Origin: Pseudomonas sp. Root71
Lineage (GTDB): Bacteria; Pseudomonadota; Gammaproteobacteria; Pseudomonadales; Pseudomonadaceae
Assembly (NCBI RefSeq): GCF_001429045.1
Contig: NZ_LMHY01000027.1
Coordinates: 62,001-126,000 of the forward strand
Reading direction: 5' to 3'
DNA: 64,000 bases
The translations under genes and the position numbers were made by a program. Shown one piece after another: positions 28,088-36,706 of the stretch (its first letter is position 1; each line of letters opens with the position of its first letter). The notes under the pieces are model-generated. The model had not been told where the DNA came from and did no database searches. It saw only the letters and a list, made by a program, of their open reading frames with translations.

Positions 28088-28134
28088 AGCTTCGCGAGCA
28101 AGCTCGCTCCTACAGGGGAACGAGCCTGCTCGCG
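28088..28134. repeat. Degenerate REP doublet
   Basis: CTTCGCGAGCAAGCTCGCTC..TACAGG followed closely by a partial inverted copy GAGCCTGCTCGCGAT. It belongs to the GTGGGAGC..GCTCGCGA family and lies just after the copper receptor stop, where it may act as a 3' hairpin. Confidence 0.7.
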
Positions 28135-28198
28135 ATCGGTTGCACAGCAACCGCAAAACAAACAACTAAAAAAGATCCAGCCAAGCGGAGCACACGTG

Positions 28199-29578
28199 AT
28201 GAAACAGCCCAAAGTGAATTTCTACAACCTGGCCTGGCGCTGGCATTTCTATGCCGGATTATTCGTTGCGCCATTCATGGTGATGCTGGCCCTGACCGGC
28301 ACCGTCTACCTGTTCAAACCGCAGCTCGACTCGCTGATGTACAGCAGCCTGCTCAAGGTTCCGGCCGGTCATCACACCGTCTCGGCCGACGACCTGCTGA
28401 CACGGGTGAAAATGGCTTATCCACAAGGCCAGGTCACCCAATACCTGCCGCCGGTCAACGCCGAGCGCAGCGCGCAGTTTGTCGTACTCAACGATGACAA
28501 GGAGCTGAACGTTTTCGTCGATCCGTACCACGGTGACATCCTCGGCGAACAAGACGCCAAGAAGAACCTGCAAGCCATTGCCCGGTCGATTCACGGTGAG
28601 CTGATGATCGGCACCGTTGGCGACCGACTGATCGAACTGGCCGCCGGTTGGGGCGTGGTGCTGGTGGTGTCCGGCATTTTCCTGTGGTGGCCGCGCGGTC
28701 AGGCGGCAGGCATTTTGTGGCCGCGCCTGAACAGTCGTGGTCGCATATTGTGGCGTGACCTGCACGCGGTCACCGGATTCTGGGGCGCGTCCCTGCTGCT
28801 GGTGATGTTGCTCAGCGGCATGACCTGGACCGGCTTCTGGGGCAAGCAGTACGCCGAAGTGTGGAACGTGTTCCCGGCAGCCATGTGGGATGACGTGCCG
28901 AAGTCCGACGTCGAGGCGCGCAGCCTCAACACCGCCACCCGCCAGACCGTGCCGTGGGCCATGGAAAACACACCGATGCCGATGTCCGGCGACCATGCCG
29001 GGCACATGGCCCACGACAGCGCAGCGGCCGGTCCGGCATCGCCGACCATCCGCCTGCAGGACGTACAAAACATTGCCAGCGAGCGCAAGGTCGAACCGGG
29101 CTACAGCATCACCCTGCCGACCACTGCAACCGGCGTGTTCACCATCGCCGTATTCGCCGACGACCCGCGCAATGACGCCACGCTGCACATCGATCAGTAC
29201 ACCGGCAAGGTCCTGGCCGATGTACGTTTCGAGCAATACGGCAGCGTCGCCCGCGCCACGGAAATCGGCGTGATGTTGCACGAAGGCAAGATGTTCGGCG
29301 TGTTCAACCAGATCGTCGTGTTGCTGATCTGTTTGATGATTTTGCTCAGCGCGGTCAGCGGCGTGGTGATCTGGTGGAAGCGCCGCCCGCAAGGAAAACT
29401 CGGCGTGCCGCCGCTACGCCACGACCTGCCGAAATGGAAAACCGCGATGGTGATCATGTTCGCCCTGGCGGTAGCCTTCCCGATGGTGGGCGCTTCGCTG
29501 GTGGTGGTATGGGTGTTCGATCGCGTGCTGCTGTCACGTTTCACCCGGCAGACTGAGAGCGCCTCATCTTCATCATGA
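28199..29578 (+). CDS. PepSY-associated membrane protein (copper cluster)
   Basis: 459-residue inner-membrane protein of the PepSY_TM family with about five membrane segments, including FYAGLFVAPFMVMLALTGTVYLF near the N-terminus, WGVVLVVSGIFLWWP and LICLMILLSAVSGVVIWW. A periplasmic loop at about residues 255-278 is rich in Met and His (MENTPMPMSGDHAGHMAH), suggesting metal contact. Members beside TonB receptors are often reductases or uptake partners; here a role in copper handling is inferred. ATG 28199 with GGAG eight bases upstream is chosen; the GTG at 28196 is possible. Confidence 0.85.
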   Translation: MKQPKVNFYNLAWRWHFYAGLFVAPFMVMLALTGTVYLFKPQLDSLMYSSLLKVPAGHHTVSADDLLTRVKMAYPQGQVTQYLPPVNAERSAQFVVLNDDKELNVFVDPYHGDILGEQDAKKNLQAIARSIHGELMIGTVGDRLIELAAGWGVVLVVSGIFLWWPRGQAAGILWPRLNSRGRILWRDLHAVTGFWGASLLLVMLLSGMTWTGFWGKQYAEVWNVFPAAMWDDVPKSDVEARSLNTATRQTVPWAMENTPMPMSGDHAGHMAHDSAAAGPASPTIRLQDVQNIASERKVEPGYSITLPTTATGVFTIAVFADDPRNDATLHIDQYTGKVLADVRFEQYGSVARATEIGVMLHEGKMFGVFNQIVVLLICLMILLSAVSGVVIWWKRRPQGKLGVPPLRHDLPKWKTAMVIMFALAVAFPMVGASLVVVWVFDRVLLSRFTRQTESASSSS

Positions 29579-29587
29579 AACAGGCGA

Positions 29588-29627
29588 GATGCGCGGGGCG
29601 AAAGGCACTGTAAACTCCCCGCGCATC
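29588..29627 (+). terminator. Palindrome after the PepSY gene
   Basis: Perfect 11-bp inverted repeat GATGCGCGGGG / CCCCGCGCATC with an 18-base loop, 10 bases after the stop. There is no T run; it could stabilise the copper transcript or end it in combination with the REP doublet that follows. Confidence 0.45.
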
Positions 29628-29639
29628 ACCTCAGCCCCA

Positions 29640-29704
29640 TCGCGAGCAAGCTCGCTCCCACAGGATTTGCGCAATACCTGTGGGAGCGGGCTTGCCCGCG
29701 AAGG
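29640..29704. repeat. REP inverted doublet, GTGGGAGC family
   Basis: TCGCGAGCAAGCTCGCTCCC (29640) and CCTGTGGGAGCGGGCTTGCC (29678) face each other with a 13-base spacer. It lies between the PepSY gene and the ABC transporter operon. Confidence 0.9.
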
Positions 29705-29734
29705 GGCCATCAGCATCACCTCAAGAGCCACTGC

Positions 29735-30523
29735 ATGACCTCGCTGAACCTCACAAACCTCACCTGGTCCCCTCTGGGTCACGGCCATTGCCACCATCAA
29801 TTCCAGCTGCGTGATGCCTCGCTACACGTGGCCGCCGGTGAGTTCGTCGGGCTGATCGGCCCCAACGGCAGTGGCAAGACCAGCCTGTTGCGGTGTGCCT
29901 GGCGCTTCAGTAAACCGGAAAGCGGCGAAGTCAGGCTCGATCACCAGAACGTCTGGAAACAATCCTCACGCTGGTGCGCGCAACGCATCGCCGTAGTGCT
30001 GCAGGAGTTCCCTGATGCGTTCGGCCTCACCGTCGAGGAAGTGGTCGCCATGGGCCGCACGCCGCACAAAAGCTTGTTTGATGGCGATACCCTTGAAGAC
30101 CGCGACCTGATCAATCAGGCCCTGGAGTCCGTCGGCCTCAATGGCTTCGAAGACCACGGGTTCGCCACCCTCTCCGGAGGTGAAAAGCAGCGGGTCATCC
30201 TCGCCCGCGCCCTGGCCCAGCAACCACAACTGCTGATCCTTGACGAGCCGACCAACCACCTCGATCCGCGTTATCAGCTTGAGCTGCTGCAGTTGGTCAA
30301 ACGCCTGAATATCGGCACCCTGGCGAGCATCCACGACCTCAATCTGGCGGCGGCTTTTTGTGATCGGCTGTACGTGATCAACCATGGTCGTATCGTCGCC
30401 AGCGGCACACCGAAAGACGTCCTGACGGTTGCGTTGCTGCGCAATGTGTTCGGCGTCCAAGCGCTGATCGATGAACATCCACTGCACGGCTACCCACGAA
30501 TCACCTGGATAACCCAACCATGA
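29735..30523 (+). CDS. ABC importer ATP-binding protein, siderophore/cobalamin class
   Basis: ATPase subunit of a FecE/BtuD-type importer, 262 residues. Walker A is GPNGSGKTS, the signature is LSGGEKQR, and Walker B is LLILDEPTNHLDP. The gene overlaps the binding-protein gene by 4 bases, so the three-gene operon is coupled. The order cob genes then TonB receptor then this ABC set resembles PAO1 PA2903-PA2914, which suggests corrinoid or metal import, but the substrate cannot be read from the sequence. Confidence 0.9.
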   Translation: MTSLNLTNLTWSPLGHGHCHHQFQLRDASLHVAAGEFVGLIGPNGSGKTSLLRCAWRFSKPESGEVRLDHQNVWKQSSRWCAQRIAVVLQEFPDAFGLTVEEVVAMGRTPHKSLFDGDTLEDRDLINQALESVGLNGFEDHGFATLSGGEKQRVILARALAQQPQLLILDEPTNHLDPRYQLELLQLVKRLNIGTLASIHDLNLAAAFCDRLYVINHGRIVASGTPKDVLTVALLRNVFGVQALIDEHPLHGYPRITWITQP

Positions 30524-31479
30524 CTTTGCGTTCCCTGCTGCGCTCCTGCCTCCCACTCGTGATGCTGCTGGGCAGCGCCCAGGCATTGGCCGAAGCCACC
30601 CGTTACCCGCTGACAATCAAAAGCTGCAACCGCGAGGTGACCTTCAAGCAGGCACCGCAACACGCCCTGAGCCACGACATCAACATGACCCAGATGATGC
30701 TCGCCCTCGGCCTCAAGCCGCAGATGGCCGGTTACAGCGGCATCAGTGGCTGGAAGGCCGTGACGCCCGAGATGCAGGGCATTCTCGAAGGCCTGCCGGA
30801 ACTGGCGGCCAAGTACCCGTCAGTGGAAACCCTGCTCAATGCCAACGTCGATTTCTTCTTCGCCGGCTGGGACTACGGCATGCGCATCGGCGGCGACCTC
30901 ACGCCACAAACCCTGCAACCGCTGGGCATCAATGTGTATGAGCTGAGCGAATCCTGTGCCTTCGTGATGAAGCGCCCGCCGGCCAGCCTCGAAGACACCT
31001 ACAACGACCTGCGCAACCTCGGCAGAATCTTCGACGTGCAGGACCGCGCCAATGCCCTGATCGCGAACATGCAGGCGCAAGTCGCGAATATTCGCAAAGG
31101 CCTGCCCGCGCAAACACCGCGGGTGTTCCTGTACGACAGCGGCGAAGACCGGGCCATGACCTCGGGGCGACTGGGCATGCCACAAGCGCTGATCGATGCC
31201 GCTGGCGGGCGCAATATCCTGGAGGATGTCGAAGCGAGCTGGACCCGGGTCAATTGGGAAACCGTGGTCGAACGCAACCCGCAGGTGATCGTGATCGTCG
31301 ACTACAGCGAAGTCACTGCCGAGCAGAAGATTCAATTCCTGCTGAGCAACAAGGCCCTGAAATCGGTGGACGCGATCAAGCACCGGCGTTTCATCGTCAT
31401 CCCTTACGTGCAGGCCACGCCGGGGATCGATAACGTACTGGCGGTCGCCACCCTGGCCAAGGGTTTCCACGGCGAATGA
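30520..31479 (+). CDS. Periplasmic substrate-binding protein of the ABC importer
   Basis: 319-residue PeripBP_2-type protein (BtuF/FecB fold) with a signal peptide ending at about ALA-EA (residues 23-25). Two lobes are joined by the usual long helix (about residues 160-195). It has no lipobox. Conserved-looking RPPASLEDTYNDLRNLGRIF is typical of the class. The ligand is unknown: iron chelate, cobalamin or another metal complex are all possible. Confidence 0.88.
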   Translation: MTLRSLLRSCLPLVMLLGSAQALAEATRYPLTIKSCNREVTFKQAPQHALSHDINMTQMMLALGLKPQMAGYSGISGWKAVTPEMQGILEGLPELAAKYPSVETLLNANVDFFFAGWDYGMRIGGDLTPQTLQPLGINVYELSESCAFVMKRPPASLEDTYNDLRNLGRIFDVQDRANALIANMQAQVANIRKGLPAQTPRVFLYDSGEDRAMTSGRLGMPQALIDAAGGRNILEDVEASWTRVNWETVVERNPQVIVIVDYSEVTAEQKIQFLLSNKALKSVDAIKHRRFIVIPYVQATPGIDNVLAVATLAKGFHGE

Positions 31480-32486
31480 TCAACCGTCGCTACGCCCTGT
31501 TGCTGATCGCCCTCGGCACCCTGTTGCTGGTGTCCTGCGTGGTGTCCCTGGGTTTCGGCCCGGCGCGGGTGCCGCTGGATGTGGTGTGGCGCATCCTGTT
31601 GCACAAGCTGTTCGGTGTCGGTGTGTCGGACTGGAACCCCGGACAGGAACATATCGTCTGGCTGATTCGTGTCCCGCGCATGCTGCTCGGCGCGCTGGTG
31701 GGCGCCGGGCTGGCGCTGATCGGCGCGGTGCTGCAAGCGGTCACACGCAACCCTTTGGCTGACCCGCACCTGCTCGGCGTCACGTCCGGCGCGACCTTGG
31801 GCGCAGTCATCGTGGTGTTGCATGTGGGCGAAATCGTTGGCCTGCTGACCTTGCCGATCGCGGCATTTATCGGTGCATTGCTGAGCATGCTGGTGGTGCT
31901 GATGATCGCCAGCCGCCACGGTCGCCTCGACAGTGATCGTTTGTTGCTGTGCGGCGTGGCAGTGTCCTTTGTGATGATGGCGATTGCCAATTTGCTGCTG
32001 TTCATGGGCGACCATCGAGCCAGTTCGGCGGTGATGTTCTGGATGCTCGGCGGGCTCGGGTTGGCTCGCTGGGAGCTGCTGGAGGTGCCGACAGCCAGTG
32101 TGTTGCTTGGGTTGATGTTATTGCTGGGCATGGCGCGACCACTGAATGCGCTGATGGCCGGCGAGCAAACAGCGGTGACCCTGGGCTTGAATGCTCGTAC
32201 CGTGCGCCTGCGAGTGTTTCTGATTGCGTCATTGATGACCGGGGTGCTGGTGTCGATCAGCGGCTCGATCGGTTTTGTCGGGCTGATGGTGCCGCACATT
32301 GCGCGGCGCCTGGTCGGGGCTGAACACCGAAGATTGCTGCCGGTGTGCGTGTTGCTCGGCAGCGTGTTTCTGGTTTGGGTCGACGTTGCCGCCCGGACAC
32401 TGATCGCCCCCGAAGACTTGCCTATCGGTATTGCCACCGCAGCAATTGGCGGGTTGTTCTTCATCGGCCTGATGCGACGTCGTTAA
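31476..32486 (+). CDS. FecCD-family permease of the ABC importer
   Basis: 336-residue inner-membrane permease with about ten helices. Family marks are LRVPRMLLGALVGAGLALIGAVLQ-type N-terminal stretch (VPRMLLGALVGAGLALIGAV), NPLADPHLLGVTSGA, and GSIGFVGLMVPHIARRLVG. It overlaps the binding-protein gene by 4 bases. It closes the three-gene operon. Confidence 0.92.
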   Translation: MINRRYALLLIALGTLLLVSCVVSLGFGPARVPLDVVWRILLHKLFGVGVSDWNPGQEHIVWLIRVPRMLLGALVGAGLALIGAVLQAVTRNPLADPHLLGVTSGATLGAVIVVLHVGEIVGLLTLPIAAFIGALLSMLVVLMIASRHGRLDSDRLLLCGVAVSFVMMAIANLLLFMGDHRASSAVMFWMLGGLGLARWELLEVPTASVLLGLMLLLGMARPLNALMAGEQTAVTLGLNARTVRLRVFLIASLMTGVLVSISGSIGFVGLMVPHIARRLVGAEHRRLLPVCVLLGSVFLVWVDVAARTLIAPEDLPIGIATAAIGGLFFIGLMRRR

Positions 32487-32683
32487 CGCCATGGTTAATT
32501 AAAAAATTTCAGAACTGCATTTACGCTTGGAAAAAACTCGTATTGAGTTAACACTTAACAAGTACACCATCATGTTCATACTCCGCACTCGCGAGCTCAC
32601 CCATAAAACGCTCGCGCACTTCAATGACGATTATTCCTACAACTTAATCGCCACAATTCTTACAAGAGCGGAAAGAGGTAAAC

Positions 32684-33106
32684 ATGTTCAAGAAGTTCAT
32701 CGCATCCATTGCACTTGTTTCAGCACCCGCATGGGCAGTGCAGCCACCCTTTACTGGCGTTGACTACAGCGGTCGGTATCAATGCACCGGAATGGACAGT
32801 CATATCGGTGCGTTTGAAGGTGTTGTCGAGATGAAGCTCAATGCCGAACAAAGTACCGGCGAACACGGTGCCTACGGTTTTACGCTGACGTTGCTCGACA
32901 ACTCCCGATATGAAGGATTTGCTGCCGCCAACTTGAGTTCCCTGGCGATTTACTTTGCCCATACGGATCCGTCGCTCAAGGATTACGGCGTCGGGATTGC
33001 GAAACTCGCTACAACCCCTGACGGAAAAGCTTCATTCACCAAGTACTACTACGGTCCGGAGTACGAGGGTGGCGGGCATGGCTTTGAAACTTGCATTAAA
33101 AGCTGA
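32684..33106 (+). CDS. Small secreted protein of unknown function
   Basis: 140-residue protein with a clear signal peptide (MFKKFIASIALVSAPAWA-VQ). The mature part contains two cysteines (near YQCTGMD and the C-terminal ETCIKS) that could form one disulfide joining the ends of a small beta-rich domain. AAAGAGG precedes the ATG. The upstream 197 bases are A+T-rich and hold no other gene. No family recognised. Confidence 0.75.
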   Translation: MFKKFIASIALVSAPAWAVQPPFTGVDYSGRYQCTGMDSHIGAFEGVVEMKLNAEQSTGEHGAYGFTLTLLDNSRYEGFAAANLSSLAIYFAHTDPSLKDYGVGIAKLATTPDGKASFTKYYYGPEYEGGGHGFETCIKS

Positions 33107-33117
33107 CGGTCCCCGTT

Positions 33118-33184
33118 TACGACGCTGATACGCCATCGTTGAGTCCTGTGGGAGCGGGCCACTCGCGATGGCGTCTGTTTTTTA
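33118..33184 (+). terminator. Terminator built around a single REP half
   Basis: ACGCCATCG and CGATGGCGT arms enclose a lone GTGGGAGCGGGC REP half and are followed by CTGTTTTTTA. It appears to terminate the small secreted-protein gene. Confidence 0.65.
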
Positions 33185-33251
33185 TCGATTTGATGCGCCG
33201 TCGATGATCTGCCCTTAGACTGCGAGTCCGCATAATCTCAGGATGAGTTCC

Positions 33252-33557
33252 ATGTTGAAAACGTTTGTTCTCTCGTTGTTGGCTTTCGGCACCGGCACCG
33301 GCACCGTGCTGGCTGACACCACGGTCGATGTTTCGAAAATTTACGGCAAGATTCAGTTCGTCAATTCTTACCCTGACTACAAGGTGAAAATTGACGACAG
33401 CTGGCCTGATCTGAAAGTCCAGAAAGTCACTCAGTGGCCCGACTCCGTCGGTAAATGGGAGATTGTCGACCAGTACCCCGACTACAAGATCCAGATCGTT
33501 GACTCCTACCCTGACTTCACCATCAAGTATGTGGATTCCTGGCCCGGCGTGAACTGA
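33252..33557 (+). CDS. Secreted repeat protein, 7(1) septoil knot type
   Basis: 101-residue protein with a signal peptide (to about VLA-DT) and a body made of about seven short repeats of the form (D/N)-S-(Y/W)-P-D-(Y/L/F)-K-(V/I)-x-(V/I). The pattern SYPDYKV, SWPDLKV, QWPDS, QYPDYKI, SYPDFTI, SWPG matches what I know as the 7(1) septoil knot domain of Pseudomonas proteins; the function is not known. ATG 33252 has AGGATGAG six bases upstream, better than the ATG at 33243. It lies upstream of the urea transporter operon but is separated by its own sigma-54 promoter. Confidence 0.85.
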   Translation: MLKTFVLSLLAFGTGTGTVLADTTVDVSKIYGKIQFVNSYPDYKVKIDDSWPDLKVQKVTQWPDSVGKWEIVDQYPDYKIQIVDSYPDFTIKYVDSWPGVN

Positions 33558-33603
33558 CCACCATTGTCCCGCAACTGCCGCCATGCGGCAGCACCACAAT
33601 GAC

Positions 33604-33647
33604 GCACCTCCTCGCACCACGGCCCCGACCTCGTCCCTTCATGGTGC
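33604..33647 (+). promoter_or_regulatory. NtrC-like sites upstream of urtA
   Basis: GCACC-N5-GCACC (33604-33618) and a degenerate GTCCC-TTCAT-GGTGC (33633-33647) resemble halves of the NtrC site GCACC-N5-GGTGC. They lie about 55-100 bases before the sigma-54 promoter. Neither is a full palindrome. Confidence 0.45.
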
Positions 33648-33701
33648 GCCCTCAAACCGCGCAACCGCTCTAGAACGACATTTCTCTGCCTTTTTCCGAC
33701 C

Positions 33702-33717
33702 GGGCACAGCCCTTGCA
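33702..33717 (+). promoter_or_regulatory. Sigma-54 promoter of urtABCDE
   Basis: GGGCAC-AGCCC-TTGC matches the -24/-12 consensus TGGCAC-N5-TTGC at all key GG and GC positions. It lies 66 bases before the urtA ATG. The same spacer pattern occurs upstream of ureD. Confidence 0.8.
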
Positions 33718-33782
33718 AAACACAGCTTCAGTAGTCCGCATCTGCCAACCAAGAAAACTCATAAGTTCATGGAGATCGCACA

Positions 33783-35048
33783 ATGAAGCGTCGCAGTTTG
33801 ATCAAGGCTTTCACACTCTCGGCATCCATTGCCGCGATGGGCATGACCTGGACTGTCCAGGCGGCCGAGACCATCAAGGTCGGTATTCTGCATTCGTTGT
33901 CCGGAACCATGGCGATCTCCGAAACGTCGCTCAAAGACATGGCGCTGATGACCATCGACGAGATCAACGCCAAGGGCGGCGTGAACGGCAAGATGCTCGA
34001 GCCGGTGGTGGTCGACCCTGCATCGAACTGGCCGCTGTTCGCCGAGAAGGGTCGTCAGTTGCTGACCCAGGACAAGGTCGCCGTGGTGTTTGGTTGCTGG
34101 ACTTCCGTGTCGCGCAAATCGGTACTGCCGGTGTTCGAAGAACTCAACGGCTTGTTGTTCTACCCGGTGCAATACGAAGGCGAAGAAATGTCGCCGAACG
34201 TCTTCTACACCGGCGCAGCGCCGAACCAGCAGGCGATCCCCGCCGTTGAATACCTGATGAGCGAAGAAGGCGGCAGCGCCAAGCGCTACTTCCTGCTCGG
34301 CACCGACTACGTCTACCCGCGCACCACCAACAAGATCCTGCGTTCGTTCCTGCACTCCAAAGGCGTGGCCGACAAGGACATCGAAGAGGTCTACACCCCG
34401 TTCGGTCACAGCGACTACCAGACCATCGTCGCCAACATCAAGAAGTTCTCGGCGGGCGGCAAGACGGCGGTTATCTCCACCGTCAACGGTGACTCCAACG
34501 TGCCGTTCTATAAAGAGCTGGCCAACCAGGGCCTGAAGGCCACCGACGTTCCGGTCGTGGCGTTCTCGGTTGGCGAAGAAGAACTGCGCGGCATCGACAC
34601 CAAGCCACTGGTGGGCAACCTGGCGGCGTGGAACTACTTCGAATCGGTCGAGAACCCGGTGAACAAGAAGTTCGTCGATGACTGGAAAGCCTATGCGAAG
34701 AAACACAACCTGCCGGGCGCCGACAAGGCGGTGACCAACGACCCGATGGAAGCCACCTACGTCGGCATCCACATGTGGGCGCAAGCGGCGGAAAAAGCCA
34801 AGTCCACCGACGTCGACAAAGTCCGCGAAGCCCTGGCCGGCCAGACCTTTGCCGCGCCGTCCGGCTACACCCTGACCATGGACAAGACCAATCACCACCT
34901 GCACAAGCCGGTGATGATCGGCGAGATCCAGTCTGACGGTCAGTTCAACGTGGTGTGGCAGACCGAAGGGCCGATCCGCGCCCAGCCGTGGAGCCCGTTC
35001 ATCCCGGGCAACGACAAGAAGCCGGAGTATGCGGTGAAGAGTAACTAA
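33783..35048 (+). CDS. urtA: Urea ABC transporter substrate-binding protein
   Basis: Periplasmic urea-binding protein, 421 residues, of the type I periplasmic-binding fold. The signal peptide starts MKRRSLIKAF, a twin-arginine-like motif often seen in UrtA, and ends near VQA-AE. Family marks include VGILHSLSGTMAISE, FGCWTSVSRKSVLPV and LLFYPVQYEGEE. Strong sigma-54 promoter upstream. A hairpin and a REP doublet separate it from urtB. Confidence 0.96.
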   Translation: MKRRSLIKAFTLSASIAAMGMTWTVQAAETIKVGILHSLSGTMAISETSLKDMALMTIDEINAKGGVNGKMLEPVVVDPASNWPLFAEKGRQLLTQDKVAVVFGCWTSVSRKSVLPVFEELNGLLFYPVQYEGEEMSPNVFYTGAAPNQQAIPAVEYLMSEEGGSAKRYFLLGTDYVYPRTTNKILRSFLHSKGVADKDIEEVYTPFGHSDYQTIVANIKKFSAGGKTAVISTVNGDSNVPFYKELANQGLKATDVPVVAFSVGEEELRGIDTKPLVGNLAAWNYFESVENPVNKKFVDDWKAYAKKHNLPGADKAVTNDPMEATYVGIHMWAQAAEKAKSTDVDKVREALAGQTFAAPSGYTLTMDKTNHHLHKPVMIGEIQSDGQFNVVWQTEGPIRAQPWSPFIPGNDKKPEYAVKSN

Positions 35049-35050
35049 GC

Positions 35051-35080
35051 CACTGGGCCTGACGGTAGTTCAGGCCCAAC
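35051..35080 (+). terminator. Hairpin after urtA
   Basis: GGGCCTGA / TCAGGCCC stem with a 7-base loop directly after the urtA stop, without a T run. It probably lowers or stabilises the transcript so that binding protein is made in excess over permease. Confidence 0.45.
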
Positions 35081-35090
35081 ACAACTCCCT

Positions 35091-35177
35091 GTGGGAGCGG
35101 GCTTGCTCGCGAAGACGGCGGCACATCCAACATTTATGTGACTGACACACCGCTTTCGCGAGCAAGCCCGCTCCCAC
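35091..35177. repeat. REP inverted doublet between urtA and urtB
   Basis: GTGGGAGCGGGCTTGCTCGCGA (35091) and its inverted copy ending CGCTCCCAC (35177), with about 42 bases between. It is inside the urt operon. Confidence 0.9.
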
Positions 35178-35203
35178 ATTTAGTCCGAGCAAGGCGACTC
35201 TCT

Positions 35204-36706
35204 ATGCCCACTGCCCTGTACCGATTTCTTCTGGCGATCGCGCTCTTGCTGCCGATGGCCACCCACGCCGGTGACGCCGAAGACTTCGTCGCCGCCAATC
35301 CCGTGCAGCAAGCCCGGCTGCTGGAAACCTGGGCCGCGCAACCCGATCCGGCCCGTATCGAACTGATCAACGCCCTGCAACTCGGCGAATTGACCGTCGA
35401 CGGCCAGCCAAAAACCCTGCGCCTGAACAACCGCCTGCGGGGTCTTATCGACACGGCCCTGGCCAGTCATCAGTTGCTTGCCGCCGACGCTAAACTCCGT
35501 CTGGCCGCCGCGCGGCAATTGCAGAAAAGTGCCAAGCCGGCGCAATTGAAATTCCTCGATCAGCAACTGGCGGGCGAAAAGGACGAGAGCGTTCATGCCG
35601 CCCTCAGCCTGGCCCTGGCCAATCTGCAACTGGTCGACAGCGATCCGGCCGTGCGCCTCGCCGCTGTGCGCTTGCTCGGCGAAACCGGTGATCCGCTAGC
35701 CCGCACTCGCCTCGAAAACCTGCTGGAGCCCGGTGTTGAAACCGACGCGAATGTGCGTACCGCCGCTGAAACCAGCCTCGCTCAAGTCAAACGCAAACTG
35801 CTGGTCGGCGAGATGCTCGGCCAGGCCTTCAGCGGCATGTCCCTTGGCTCGATCCTGCTGCTCGCGGCATTAGGGCTTGCGATCACCTTCGGCCTGCTCG
35901 GCGTGATCAACATGGCCCACGGCGAGATGCTGATGCTCGGCGCCTACTCGACCTATGTGGTGCAACTGATGTTCCAGCGCTTCGCGCCGCAGGCCATCGA
36001 GTTCTATCCACTGATCGCGCTGCCGGTGGCGTTTTTCGTCACCGCGGCCATCGGCATGGCGCTGGAGCGCACGGTGATTCGCCACCTCTACGGCCGTCCG
36101 CTGGAAACCCTGCTCGCCACCTGGGGCATCAGCCTGATGCTGATTCAACTGGTTCGCCTGGTGTTCGGCGCGCAGAACGTCGAAGTGGCCAACCCGGCCT
36201 GGTTGTCGGGCGGCATTCAAGTGCTGCCGAACCTTGTGCTGCCGTACAACCGCATCGTCATCATTGCCTTTGCGTTGTTTGTGGTGGTGCTGACCTGGCT
36301 GCTGCTGAACAAGACTCGCCTCGGCCTGAATGTTCGCGCCGTCACCCAGAACCGCAACATGGCCGCCTGCTGCGGAGTACCGACCGGGCGCGTGGACATG
36401 CTCGCCTTCGGCCTCGGCTCGGGCATCGCCGGTCTCGGTGGCGTGGCCCTGAGCCAGATCGGCAACGTCGGCCCGGACCTCGGCCAGAGCTACATCATTG
36501 ACTCGTTCCTGGTGGTGGTGCTCGGCGGTGTCGGGCAGTTGGCCGGTAGTGTTTTTGCTGCGTTCGGCCTGGGCATCGCCAACAAGATTCTGGAACCGCA
36601 GATCGGTGCCGTGCTCGGCAAGATCCTCATCCTCGCGCTGATCATTCTGTTCATCCAGAAACGTCCGCAAGGCCTCTTCGCACTCAAAGGACGGGTGATC
36701 GACTGA
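35204..36706 (+). CDS. urtB: Urea ABC transporter permease UrtB
   Basis: 500-residue LivH-type permease. As usual for UrtB it carries a signal-like N-terminus and a helical periplasmic extension of about 200 residues with HEAT-like pairs before the membrane domain, which begins near MSLGSILLLAALGLAITFG. The permease signature LGVINMAHGEMLMLGAY is present. ATG 35204 is chosen because upstream codons fall in the REP. Overlaps urtC by one base. Confidence 0.95.
   Translation: MPTALYRFLLAIALLLPMATHAGDAEDFVAANPVQQARLLETWAAQPDPARIELINALQLGELTVDGQPKTLRLNNRLRGLIDTALASHQLLAADAKLRLAAARQLQKSAKPAQLKFLDQQLAGEKDESVHAALSLALANLQLVDSDPAVRLAAVRLLGETGDPLARTRLENLLEPGVETDANVRTAAETSLAQVKRKLLVGEMLGQAFSGMSLGSILLLAALGLAITFGLLGVINMAHGEMLMLGAYSTYVVQLMFQRFAPQAIEFYPLIALPVAFFVTAAIGMALERTVIRHLYGRPLETLLATWGISLMLIQLVRLVFGAQNVEVANPAWLSGGIQVLPNLVLPYNRIVIIAFALFVVVLTWLLLNKTRLGLNVRAVTQNRNMAACCGVPTGRVDMLAFGLGSGIAGLGGVALSQIGNVGPDLGQSYIIDSFLVVVLGGVGQLAGSVFAAFGLGIANKILEPQIGAVLGKILILALIILFIQKRPQGLFALKGRVID

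Noticed and set aside
32527..32763. 78-codon plus-strand frame upstream of the small secreted protein
   Set aside because: It overlaps the well-supported start of the 32684 gene and has no ribosome site.
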